This document shows positions 18,862 through 28,011 of a stretch of DNA of 64,000 nucleotides, in pieces (the first letter of the stretch is position 1; the number at the start of each line of letters is the position of its first letter). A program made the position numbers and the translations under genes. The DNA comes from Aculops lycopersici (lineage: Eukaryota > Arthropoda > Arachnida > Trombidiformes > Eriophyidae). The stretch spans positions 3,560,155-3,624,154 of the forward strand of contig WNKI01000003.1 of NCBI GenBank assembly GCA_015350385.1, written 5' to 3'. Under the pieces are notes generated by a model, which searched no databases, was not told the DNA's origin, and saw nothing but the letters and a program-made list of their open reading frames with translations.

Positions 18862-19931
18862 ATTTAGATGGGCGTCCAAAGTGGTCTGTATGTCTTGGGA
18901 AAAAATGAGTTAAAATTATAATACAAAAATAACAAGGAGATTGATTATGTAAAATAATAGATAGTCATGCATAAGTATTGTACAATCTGACACATTGATC
19001 CATATGATGTCTGTCCGCTTGCCACAATCGTTGCCTGCTCCAGCAAGTTGTTGTCGCAGGTTCACATCTCGCCAACACTGTACAGCCAATCCCAAAAATT
19101 TTGCACACATCAGATCTAAACTGCGGCCAAGCAACAACAAGTATTGTAGTTGCGACGCAGGAGCAGCGAGAAATATATCAACCCTGAGTGGGCAGGGTAA
19201 AAATCCGATAGTCCTAGCATCGGCGGTCGGGCTGCACTACAAAAAATTCGGGTTAAACCCGAAGTTCCTGCGAATGCAGGCTAGATCAAACTTTCTGTTA
19301 TCAGATAAATGTGCAAAATTTTTGGGATTGGCTGTATTTTGGATTTAGGATCAATTGGAGTGGCAGGAAGAGAGTATCTCTTGCGCAGGCCTAGTGTTGG
19401 ATAAAGACGGCGGTCATTTTAGATTGTTCCTCCCGCCTCGTTTCGGGGTGGGCCGTTACTGTAGTTGCATAAAAGCGGCAATGTGTCCGCATGACCGTGC
19501 CCGAAAGTCCGACAGAGTTAAAACTGACCCGCAACCGCATGGCCCAAAAGTTGAGCCTTGTGCTCAGGAACAACAGGAACGGATAGCGGCCAGTGGCAGA
19601 AGCGTCGGCGCCGCTGTTGCTGCCAATGCAAATAGCCAATGCAATCTGCCTGAGAATGTGTAGGTTTCCAATACAATATCTGCCGTTTGGTTGCTGAGTT
19701 TTTTACTTGCTCGCTCACTCATCTCTCTTTTCACCTTTGTTGCTGTCGCACTGCTCAACTTGCGCGCGAGTTCAAACAATTCCCAATTTGTTAGGGACAT
19801 TTTTGAAAACTTATTTTTATATACAACTATCCTTACATTCATCTATGTATTTGTATTATATTATTAGTATAATATAAATTATCGCCTTCCTATTCCTGCC
19901 CCAGGTTACACCATCAGCATCCTCACACCCC
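18862..19931. other. Intergenic between Sec61 gamma and E(z); carries a small transposon
   Basis: Divergent promoters are expected at both ends. The left half contains a 252-bp mariner-like MITE (19083-19334). Overlapping open frames on both strands at 18916-19842 run through the MITE or GC-rich sequence and match nothing I know. Confidence 0.5.
19083..19334. mobile_element. Mariner/Tc1-like MITE, 252 bp
   Basis: Perfect 25-bp terminal inverted repeats lie at 19083-19107 and 19310-19334, beginning CAGCCAATCCC and ending GGGATTGGCTG. TA dinucleotides flank both ends (19081-19082 and 19335-19336), as expected for TA target-site duplication. The interior has no transposase frame and includes a small palindrome (GGGTTAAACCC). 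TA duplication and CAG termini fit the Tc1/mariner superfamily; the element is non-autonomous. Confidence 0.75.
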
Positions 19932-22091
19932 ATGTACAAAATGGACGGTCCAGGCGGCTGGACAAAGCGTGTCAAATGCGAATACTACAGAGTGATGAAA
20001 CTGAGGAAACTCCAACGCGAGGAACTATGCAAAAATCTATTCTTTGAAAATAGAAAATTTATTAAAACTCAACTGCCTAAGATAGAAGATGATTTCAAGA
20101 TCAAAATCCCACCACATTCAAGTGCCATGAGAAAGGCCAACATCGAAATGATTGACTCCACTGGCGCAAAGAGGTTCTGTTCCGTTCCCATCCATATTAT
20201 GTTCAATGTCCAACCAATGCCAACAATGTATAGTTGGGCGCAAGTTGGACAGAATTTTCTTGCCGATGACGAAACTGTCCTGCACAATATACCATATGTT
20301 CCTGATTATGATCTCCAATTTATAGAGGAACTACTAGAAAATTATGACAACAAAGTGCATAGCGACAAGGAGCAAACTACAATCACCGATGATGTGCTTG
20401 TCGAGGTGATAGATGGTTTGTTGAATTATATTGCGAGTTGCAGAAGCAAGCCCCCAACATCAAATAGAGCTAATGGTACAAGCAACAATAATAACAGCGC
20501 TTTCAATGGCAATCAAAGCCAATCGACTCTGGACTCATCCAGCTTAGACTTCGATAGTCCGTCCTCTTCCGCTAGCACGAATTCGGAAAAGACTGCAATC
20601 AAACGCGACCGACAGCTTCGCAGAACTGCCGAGCGATTAGCGAATAGATTCATCATAAAAGGTGAACTCAATCGTCAGCCTCCAGTGCTGATACCTGATC
20701 CAGATCTCATGTTTGAAGCAATGGCTAGATTTTTCAAGGATCAGGGAACCGCTCAAGATATAAAAGAGAAATACTACAGTCTTAAAGAGGACAAACAACG
20801 TGAGATTGAAACTCAAGATGCAACGCCAAATATAGACGGCCCGAATGCACTTTCAGTACCACGAGAGCAAAGTTTACATTCATTTAGGACATTATTCTGT
20901 CGAAGATGTTACAAATATGATTGCAGCCTACATCCGCCCATTTTAATGACCCCAAAAAGAACTCGAAAACCGACAGATATTATTGAATTTCAACCTTGTG
21001 AGAGTTGTGCTAAGAAGAGCAAAGATCATCCGCCAAGACATCCAAACCTCAGGACTAGCAGTAGTGATGGTGATTTTGCTACGTGGACGAATGACGAGAA
21101 GTCTTTGGTACGAGTACTCAGCACTATCTACCCTCAAAATTATTGCATCATTTCAGAAATATTAGGAACTAAAGATTGCCCTAAAGTACAAGCTTTTATA
21201 AAATACGAGAAGACAATAGCAAAGACTGGCGACGATTCTGATCTCGAAGAGGAAGACGCTAATAATAATAATCAACAAGGACCTCGCAAGAAGAAGAAAC
21301 GCCGGGCTTGGTCGCAACACTTGAGGAAGTTTCAAATGAAACGAGAGGAAGATCGACATAATCTTCGCAACTACATACCATGTGATCATCCAGGGAAACC
21401 TTGTGACTCCGACTGTCACTGTGTCCAATCACGTAATTTTTGCGAGAAATTTTGCAACTGTGGTCCAGCTTGTGTCCATAGATTTCCCGGGTGTCGTTGT
21501 AAGGCTCAATGCAATACAAAGCAATGTCCATGTTATTTGGCTGTTAGGGAGTGCGATCCAGATCTCTGTAACCAATGTGGCGCCGGTAGCACTGACCTAG
21601 CAAAGATTAATTGCCAGAACGTCAGCATTCAACGAGGTTTGAAGAAACACCTGCAGTTGGCCCCATCAGACATTGCGGGTTGGGGTATCTTCCTCCGGGG
21701 TACTGCAATGAAGCATGATTTTATAAGCGAATATTGTGGTGAGATAATCTCTCAAGACGAGGCTGATAGAAGAGGAAAGGTTTATGATAAGTATGCGTGT
21801 AGTTTCCTTTTCAACCTTAACGAAGAGTATGTTGTGGATGCCACCAGAAAAGGAAACAAAATACGTTTTGCAAATCATTCCGTCAAGCCAAATTGTTATG
21901 CCAAAGTTATGATGGTGAACGGCGATCATAGGATTGGAATCTTTGCTAATAGACACATCCATAGAGGCGAAGAGTTGTTTTTTGACTACCGATATGGACC
22001 GACTGAGCAACTGAAATTCGTTGGCATCGAAAGGTATCCGCATCAAAAGTACAACGCGGTACCTGTAAAAACTGAAGACTCAACCACTTGA
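19932..22091 (+). CDS. E(z): Enhancer of zeste, histone H3K27 methyltransferase (PRC2 catalytic subunit)
   Basis: The 719-residue protein matches EZH1/2 and fly E(z) in length (about 740-760) and domain order. It has the N-terminal EED/SUZ12-binding region with an HNIPYVPDYD motif, then an Asn/Ser-rich linker. A SANT-like domain follows around residues 380-425 (WTNDEKSLVRVL). The Cys-rich CXC domain (about 483-552) has CDHPGKPCD, CNCGPAC and CRCKAQCNTKQCPC. The SET domain (about 565-690) contains GWGIFL, EYCGEIIS, FANHSVKPNC and FFDYRYG, the cofactor and catalytic motifs. It methylates H3K27 for Polycomb silencing. Two in-frame Met codons (residues 1 and 4) are candidate starts; the second (MDGPGG) has similar context. 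The gene is single exon, whereas most animal homologues have many introns. Confidence 0.96.
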   Translation: MYKMDGPGGWTKRVKCEYYRVMKLRKLQREELCKNLFFENRKFIKTQLPKIEDDFKIKIPPHSSAMRKANIEMIDSTGAKRFCSVPIHIMFNVQPMPTMYSWAQVGQNFLADDETVLHNIPYVPDYDLQFIEELLENYDNKVHSDKEQTTITDDVLVEVIDGLLNYIASCRSKPPTSNRANGTSNNNNSAFNGNQSQSTLDSSSLDFDSPSSSASTNSEKTAIKRDRQLRRTAERLANRFIIKGELNRQPPVLIPDPDLMFEAMARFFKDQGTAQDIKEKYYSLKEDKQREIETQDATPNIDGPNALSVPREQSLHSFRTLFCRRCYKYDCSLHPPILMTPKRTRKPTDIIEFQPCESCAKKSKDHPPRHPNLRTSSSDGDFATWTNDEKSLVRVLSTIYPQNYCIISEILGTKDCPKVQAFIKYEKTIAKTGDDSDLEEEDANNNNQQGPRKKKKRRAWSQHLRKFQMKREEDRHNLRNYIPCDHPGKPCDSDCHCVQSRNFCEKFCNCGPACVHRFPGCRCKAQCNTKQCPCYLAVRECDPDLCNQCGAGSTDLAKINCQNVSIQRGLKKHLQLAPSDIAGWGIFLRGTAMKHDFISEYCGEIISQDEADRRGKVYDKYACSFLFNLNEEYVVDATRKGNKIRFANHSVKPNCYAKVMMVNGDHRIGIFANRHIHRGEELFFDYRYGPTEQLKFVGIERYPHQKYNAVPVKTEDSTT

Positions 22092-22272
22092 CTATCAGCA
22101 AGAATCGAGATTAGTTATCACCATAGAAAAGAATGAATCAATTTACACTGCCGATCTGGATACATTCATCCGAGTAGGCGCACAAGATAATGATGCATTG
22201 AGTTTAGTCATATCACAGGAGATTAGCGATGATTCTTGTCTACATTTTTTGTTTTATCTACACTTGACGCCT

Positions 22273-22629
22273 TCAATCTTCAAACAGATCATCGTCGTAT
22301 GATACAATCCCTCTAGCCTCTTCGACGACTTTAGCTTGTTTACTGGCAGAGGAATGAGCTGAAGCACTGGATGGAATCTTTCTCTTGAACTCCGACTTGA
22401 CGCTCGGCTTTAGGATAATTTGAGGTAGCTGACCTGTTTGCTTGAGTTTCTCGATTACAGTCTTCGCATCTTTGGCTTCTAAAGGCTTATTGTTTGTCTT
22501 AGTTACGATCTCTGGCTCAGGTTTGGTTGCCTTCTCTAAAGATTTTTTCTTCTTTTCAAGTTTCTCATACTTCTTAATGAGGGTTTCCTCCTCGCTGGTG
22601 GTAGATGTTGGAAAACTAATGAACACCAT
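22273..22629 (-). CDS. NELF-E: Negative elongation factor E, N-terminal part only (no RRM)
   Basis: The 118-residue protein starts at the ATG at 22629 (an upstream in-frame TTG is not used). It begins MVFISFP, then EEETLIKKYEKLEKKKKSLE and an AKTVIEKLKQTGQLPQII block ending in FKRK. These are the N-terminal helices that bind NELF-B in fly and human NELF-E. NELF pauses RNA polymerase II near promoters. Human (380 aa) and fly NELF-E continue into an RRM that binds nascent RNA. Here the protein ends with an acidic DDDLFED tail and only 181 bp separate it from E(z), so the RRM is absent. Its ATG lies one base after the PCC1 stop on the same strand, suggesting one bicistronic mRNA. Confidence 0.8.
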   Translation of the reverse strand: MVFISFPTSTTSEEETLIKKYEKLEKKKKSLEKATKPEPEIVTKTNNKPLEAKDAKTVIEKLKQTGQLPQIILKPSVKSEFKRKIPSSASAHSSASKQAKVVEEARGIVSYDDDLFED

Positions 22630-22630
22630 C

Positions 22631-22891
22631 TTAGCTATCGCCAAATCTTTCTATGGTCTTGTTTACTTGCAAAACGGCCTCTATATAATTGTTCAAGCTC
22701 GTTCTCAGCTTAAATAGATCTTCACATTCAATAGATACATTCAATTTATCCTGTTTGACCTCAATAATCCTAGTTATCAGATCTGGATTTGGAACTTCGT
22801 CAGCATCAATGGAATTCTTTGCTATATTGGCTAGTTTTTCGGACTTAAATGGGACAGATAAGCTTACTTTGCATTTGGGTGTTTCGCCCAT
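22631..22891 (-). CDS. PCC1: EKC/KEOPS complex subunit Pcc1/LAGE3
   Basis: The 86-residue protein matches the Pcc1 fold throughout. A first strand (KVSLSVPF) is followed by SEKLANIAKNSIDAD, a second strand (DKLNVSIECED), and LRTSLNNYIEAVLQVNKTIERFG. Pcc1 dimerises and binds the Kae1/OSGEP subunit in KEOPS, which makes the t6A modification on tRNAs reading ANN codons. The start ATG has A at -3 and G at +4. Length and fold are complete. The TAA stop (22631-22633) is followed, after one base, by the ATG of NELF-E. PCC1 is therefore the promoter-proximal member of a likely two-gene transcript. Confidence 0.82.
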   Translation of the reverse strand: MGETPKCKVSLSVPFKSEKLANIAKNSIDADEVPNPDLITRIIEVKQDKLNVSIECEDLFKLRTSLNNYIEAVLQVNKTIERFGDS

Positions 22892-23053
22892 ACTTAGATT
22901 AATTGAGTGATATTGAAATAATAATTTAGTTATGGGAGATACAGTACAAAATGAGTGGGATAAATTTTGTTTTTGTTGAAGTTTCGGGAGTTCTCTCGTG
23001 TGAGTGGCGCACGTTTGCGTGGTAAAGTTCCAATCAAAACATGCTCTACAGAA

Positions 23054-23564
23054 TAGTGTTGTGGGTCAGGCATGCCTTAAGGCATTTTTGCACAGAAAAT
23101 GAAATGAGCGGCACAGAGAAAAAATGCCTTAAGGCAAAAAAGTGCCTTAAGGCAACACGGGCCTTTAAGGCGCCTGAAAGGCAGGGTCTGTCGTGCGCCT
23201 TAAGGCAAAATAGTGAGAAATTGGGGACTAAACGGCACATAAACACCTGTAGAACACGAAATTTGAGAAGATTTTTTGACGCTATGGGCCGCACAAAGGT
23301 ACCGGAGCTATGTGCGTCTAACTCCCTAGCTAATTCACGGTATCACCGAGCGAAAAAGTTGCGATATGTGCCTTAAGGCATCTATGCCTTAAGGCCGAAT
23401 CAGGCATCAGGCACAAAAAGGCACAAAAAGGCGCAAAAGGCAGCCTTAAGGCACATTTTTTTCATCGATTTTTCGGGGTGAGAGCCTTAAGGCGCCTGTC
23501 AGGAATTTTCTGTGCCGACGCTGTGCCGACTATTGCCTTAAGGCATGCCTGACCCACAACACTA
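23054..23564. mobile_element. hAT-like MITE, 511 bp, with CCTTAAGG repeats
   Basis: Perfect 31-bp terminal inverted repeats at 23054-23084 and 23534-23564 start TAGTGTTGTGGG, fitting the hAT terminal consensus YARNG. An 8-bp direct repeat CTACAGAA flanks the element (23046-23053 and 23565-23572), the duplication length expected of hAT transposons. The palindrome CCTTAAGG occurs nine times in the element, including both termini, in both halves. Such repeated subterminal motifs are typical transposase-binding sites. No transposase frame is present; overlapping open frames on both strands follow the repeats. Confidence 0.82.
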
Positions 23565-24283
23565 CTACAGAATGGGAACTCTAATGCCCAAATAAAATAG
23601 AGATGGCGTTGATTGAACAACATTCTAAAATCCGAAGCCCCACACTCGATCGAGTTTTTGGCTTAGAATAAACTGGCAAGATGGTGGGCCGGCTGTATGA
23701 TGGCGCCGCGAGCGCATGTATATTTACCCAAACGTCATAGCAAAGCTCTAGTTGTCGGAAAAGAGTTGCCTAGAAGAGGCGCACGTCGTTGGCAGGTGAA
23801 ATAATTAAGCTCACACTTGAAATTCTCTCAAATTATCTGAAGTGCGTCGCGGTCGAAATCTTTATGGATGAACTCACCTGGCCCATGAGGCGGAAACTTA
23901 TCCCCTTTGTACGCCTCAAGCTTACGGTATTTTGTCGACCAGAATGATGGTGTAGCGACCAAAGCAGCAGCTTAGTAGCCGCTGGGACGACAGGTGGCGA
24001 AATTTTTATGGAAGCCTTTAAGCCCCTTGGATATGGATATACTGGCAAAATCCGTTCGCCGGATACACCAGGAGCATTATACGGACTAACGGATAGATCC
24101 CAAGGTAACAACAGGAACAGCGACAATGACGAAGGGTGGATGGAAAGTTTGAGGCGCAGGCACTGTGTCTACCTGTTCGCCTAAGCCGGAAGTCTCGCAT
24201 TGGTTAATGTTCATCATATCGAGCGCATGGCGGTGGTTGTATTTATTCTAATAAAAACACTGACACAACAATAGCAACAACCT

Positions 24284-24309
24284 CGACGACGATAGCGCTA
24301 TCGTCGTCG
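24284..24309. repeat. 26-bp perfect palindrome
   Basis: CGACGATAGC|GCTATCGTCG with further CGA/TCG pairs on each side; symmetric about 24296/24297 with no loop. It grades into a CGT-rich run, so part of the symmetry may come from simple repeats. Confidence 0.6.
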
Positions 24310-25926
24310 TCGTGGTCGAGCATTGCAGGGATGATAACTCTGAGGCTGAAGTTGGTAAAGGCACAAGCTGGCAAAACTCGTTGTTGCAACTTGGACACAT
24401 CCGCAGGCTCGGTGGCGCATGAATGATGTCATCAATTTCGTCTTGAAGAGTTTGCGAGCAAACGAGCAAGCAAGCGAGTGAGCGAGCGAGAAATGTATTC
24501 CACTTCCTTCCGGCCACCTGAACAGCGGCAGTAGATGAAACTTACACCACAAAAAAAACCAACTCGCTAGCTCAAGTTTTTTCAAGGCTACTAGTCAGCT
24601 AGCTGGTTGGAGAGTTGGTCTTATTATCCAAGTTGAGAGCTCGAGTTGGCTAAACTCGTGGCTGTTGTGAGCCTGCCACTTGTGTCGACTCTTTCACAAT
24701 GTATCACGCAAACCGTAAATCACAGGACCTTTCGAGGCAAGCCAACATCTGGCCGGCCATTTATATGCAGTTCAAAGGGTTCACTTCGAAGTAACCACCC
24801 GAGTAGCTAGCTCCTCGTTCAACCGGCTGCCTAGTTATAAAAAAAGGAAACTCGGCGAACCTTTTCCTCTCAGGTCCTCTGAATCAAGTCGACTCACATT
24901 GAACATTTTTGTACATCAATTTGATGTTTAGGCTAGATTATGAACTCCTATCGTCGGGCGGGCAGGTGGCTGTTGTGGATGGAACTTTAACTGACTGCAA
25001 AATCAAATTGTTCCGTTACTAGATTTGAAGTGGGGAAGGCTACTGCGATTTGAACGACAACCAACAGACAACGAAGCAAATACAACAAGAATGATGACAC
25101 TAGGAGCCGAATCGCGTGTTCGTATCATTGGCTGACATCTAGACACCCACTAGTGGCACTCTTACAATTGATTGTTGTTTATCGATCTCGAGGTAGTAAG
25201 ATCAAGATTAGGGTGGAGGTGGTAGCAGTAGCTTATGGCGCCGTAGGGAAAGCCCTTTGAACTGGTAGCTGGTATTCTGTTCGCAAGTCAGTTAGCAAAA
25301 CGACGAATAAAAATAGAAAACAACAGGATAGTGTCGCTCCTTCCCTCTTCTTGATCGGGTCTCTATAAAGAGATATGTCTGTATCACACTTTCGCCTGTT
25401 GGTCTACTGATATCCTTGTTTCTAGTGCGCATACTTTTCACCACCCAAATAACGGTGATCCCTAGGCTTCACACTCGATCCAATCAATCAATTAACCGAT
25501 AATATTGATTGCGTTTGTTGAATTTCCACTTGCTTTTTGGAAACATCCCGAGTGTTGTTTTTATCGTTTGCATGTGCCAGTTATTGTCTTTGCATTAGTT
25601 ATAATCACTTGTATTATATGTTATGGTTTAGCTAGCTAGGTGACTCCATGATCTAGTTGTCCGTTATAATCCATCGGATTGTTGATTACTGGATATAAGA
25701 CTTTGTTTGCATCTGTTATTGTAATTGAGTTCCTGGTTTGTAAGTTAGAATTGCGTCAATATATTAGTGCTTCCCCTTTTTCTTCAAGTCAATGAATGAA
25801 AATCGACTTAATAGTAACGCATAATCTAGGGGGTGAGATTGATTACTCAAGTGCACTAGCGGTTTTAACGAGTCGCCTATCTTGTTGTCCAGATAGACCA
25901 AAAGGTAGATATTTAATGGGCGATTT

Positions 25927-28011
25927 CTAGGCAGTGGGTTGCATTGATCGTCTATTTGGAATGGTGTAAAGATCACATGAGTTGTTTTCAAAGGCGCTTG
26001 CATTGGTGGTGGCCTCTCTATGCAAATGGTCGACTTGGTAAGTTTGATAACCAGCCATGCTGACACTACTTACGCCATGGTCAAGAGTGCGCCTCTCGCC
26101 AATCTCGCTATACAAATGCTCGTCGCCGCCAACTATCGTAGACGAGTACAATTTTTCAATTACATCTTGTTGCTCGAGACTCTCAATATTTTTGCCGTAG
26201 CTTGTAGTCATGGTGGCCGAGTGTAAGAAGTTGCCCAAATTGGCCATGAACGGCGAGGGACTACTACCATTTGTTGATGTTGTGTTTGTTGCTACTCCCG
26301 CTGAGATCATTGCCGACGAGCTACTACGTGGAGGATTCGTTGAGGTCGTAATGTTGTTTACATTCGAGCTATCGATTTGCTTGATGGCCGATTGGTGGTC
26401 GACTTGGACGCACTGGCAACAACCCAAGTTTCTACCAGCCTCGAGTTGTTGTTGTTGTTGTTGCTGGCGTTCTGTTGAGTTGCCGCAACATGTGGACGAA
26501 GCGTGGGGCACTTGTTGCTGTGGATTGCCCGCCGCCTCGCCAAGTCGGCGAGGCCCCACAATCTTGGCGCAACCGCCGAAGCGAACGTAAATCAATTTAA
26601 TAGACAACAGGAGGCCGCAAGTAATTAGGAGCGCAACCATTGTGGTCACTGGCCAACTGTTGGGCTCGCTCGTGTAATAGTGTACATGTTTGCCATCGCT
26701 AATGCCATTATTCTCAGTAGTACCATCGCCACTTCTAATTAACAACGACGACGACGACAGTGAGCCCCCATCGGTGTAGTATGGCGCCGATTCGAGTAGA
26801 AGGCGCCGGCGTCGCTCGCCTTCCGGATCGTCCACTTTAACTACAGCGAGTACCATTTTGTATCTCAATGGCTGATGCTTCGCTTTTGCTGTTGGAATCT
26901 CGTTTGGTTCCAATGGCGAGTTACGCAATGGGGACTCATCTTTAATGTTCTCACCATGGCCCCTACTACCGCCGCCACCATCCAAGGTCAAGTTGGAGGC
27001 CATAATTGCGGGCGGATAGCCGGCAAAGCAAATGTACCGGCCCGAGTGGACAAAAGTTGAGTGTCTCACTAAAAGTGCCGAGTTTGCACAAGCCGATCGT
27101 TCCGAGTAACTAAATGATCTTGGCCAATTAAGTGAGTGATAGTAAACGTTGTCAATGGCAATCAAGTTTTGCTCATGAGCTTCCGCCAGTGACTCGGGTT
27201 TTCGGCCAATGAACTCCTTCAGCCAGATGATCTGTGGCGCGGGCAGTCCACTTGCATGCTTCACCCGGCATTCCAACGAGAAAGTTTTATTCATTCCGAC
27301 TTCCAATTGCTGGGGCTCGACATGAATCTGCAAGTCATCACTGTTGTCGTCATTGCTTTTACTATCTTTAAGTGGATTTCCATCTTCTCCTTCTCTTCCT
27401 CCGCCTCCCTCTTGTTTGGACGTTGCATCATCGCCACCACCATGTGCATAAGTTCCCTCGCCACCTATGGTACCCCGCAAAGTGGACAGTGGCATTTGTT
27501 GTTGCAATGGAAACGTCTCTACATGGTGACTCTTTGTGGCCACTTGCATTGTGTTGGTTTTAGTTGATGCCAACAAACTAGTCGTTTGGTTTGAATTGTC
27601 CTTTTGATTCTGGTTTTGGTGGTGACGCGATGAGGGGCCCAACTTGTCCATCAGTTTCTTGTCAACAATGATGACTTTTATTATAACACTTAGAGTTCCA
27701 AATCCATTAGCCGCCTCGCAACGGTAATTACAAGAGTCGCCCACTTTAGCGGACCGGATGCGAAGTTTACCCGAATCCGTGACATGAATCCGACTTGACT
27801 TTATATTGGCCGGCTCGTTGTTACAAGTCCACGTGATAATCATGTCCTCGTTGGGAACTACAATTGGACAGCTGAGGTCTAAATCTGCACCCTCCTTTAT
27901 AGCAATCACATCGGCCATCTTCTGTCCCATCGCTAGGCGGCTCTTATGTGCTGCAAGCATCACAACGATTGCAACCAAGCAGAGTCTCAGGTAAAGTTTT
28001 GTTGCACTCAT
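25927..28011 (-). CDS. Two-Ig single-pass receptor resembling FGFRL1 (no kinase)
   Basis: The open frame extends to a TTG at 28146. The ATG at 28011 starts a signal peptide (MSATKLYLRLCLVAIVVMLAA) and gives 694 residues. Ig domain 1 (about residues 30-120) has MADVIAIKEGADLDLSCPI, TWTCNNEP, SRIHVTDSGKLRI and YRCEAANGFGTLSV, closely like Ig1 of FGFRL1. Ig domain 2 (about 225-350) has FSLECRVK, IIWLKEF and SGRYICFAG, like FGFRL1 Ig3. A membrane helix (about 452-475, VALLITCGLLLSIKLIYV) is followed by a 215-residue tail with poly-Gln, Cys pairs and Tyr motifs (HLYSEIG, DLYTIP) but no kinase. FGFRL1 binds FGFs without kinase signalling. A middle Ig domain is missing and the linkers are low complexity. 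It could instead be an unrelated Ig receptor; the FGFRL1 link rests on motif resemblance. Confidence 0.6.
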   Translation of the reverse strand: MSATKLYLRLCLVAIVVMLAAHKSRLAMGQKMADVIAIKEGADLDLSCPIVVPNEDMIITWTCNNEPANIKSSRIHVTDSGKLRIRSAKVGDSCNYRCEAANGFGTLSVIIKVIIVDKKLMDKLGPSSRHHQNQNQKDNSNQTTSLLASTKTNTMQVATKSHHVETFPLQQQMPLSTLRGTIGGEGTYAHGGGDDATSKQEGGGGREGEDGNPLKDSKSNDDNSDDLQIHVEPQQLEVGMNKTFSLECRVKHASGLPAPQIIWLKEFIGRKPESLAEAHEQNLIAIDNVYYHSLNWPRSFSYSERSACANSALLVRHSTFVHSGRYICFAGYPPAIMASNLTLDGGGGSRGHGENIKDESPLRNSPLEPNEIPTAKAKHQPLRYKMVLAVVKVDDPEGERRRRLLLESAPYYTDGGSLSSSSLLIRSGDGTTENNGISDGKHVHYYTSEPNSWPVTTMVALLITCGLLLSIKLIYVRFGGCAKIVGPRRLGEAAGNPQQQVPHASSTCCGNSTERQQQQQQQLEAGRNLGCCQCVQVDHQSAIKQIDSSNVNNITTSTNPPRSSSSAMISAGVATNTTSTNGSSPSPFMANLGNFLHSATMTTSYGKNIESLEQQDVIEKLYSSTIVGGDEHLYSEIGERRTLDHGVSSVSMAGYQTYQVDHLHREATTNASAFENNSCDLYTIPNRRSMQPTA

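Larger units (their letters stand above)
22892..25926. other. 3-kb intergenic region with a hAT-like MITE
   Basis: No supported gene. Features are the 511-bp MITE at 23054-23564 and a 26-bp perfect palindrome at 24284-24309. Open frames (for example 23833-24126 and 24248-24585 on the minus strand) are low complexity or start at non-ATG codons. The right part is AT-rich and may hold the 3' UTR of the Ig-domain receptor. Confidence 0.45.

Noticed and set aside
23041..23376. 111-codon frame through the CCTTAAGG element
   Set aside because: It follows the repeats of a MITE and is mirrored on the other strand.
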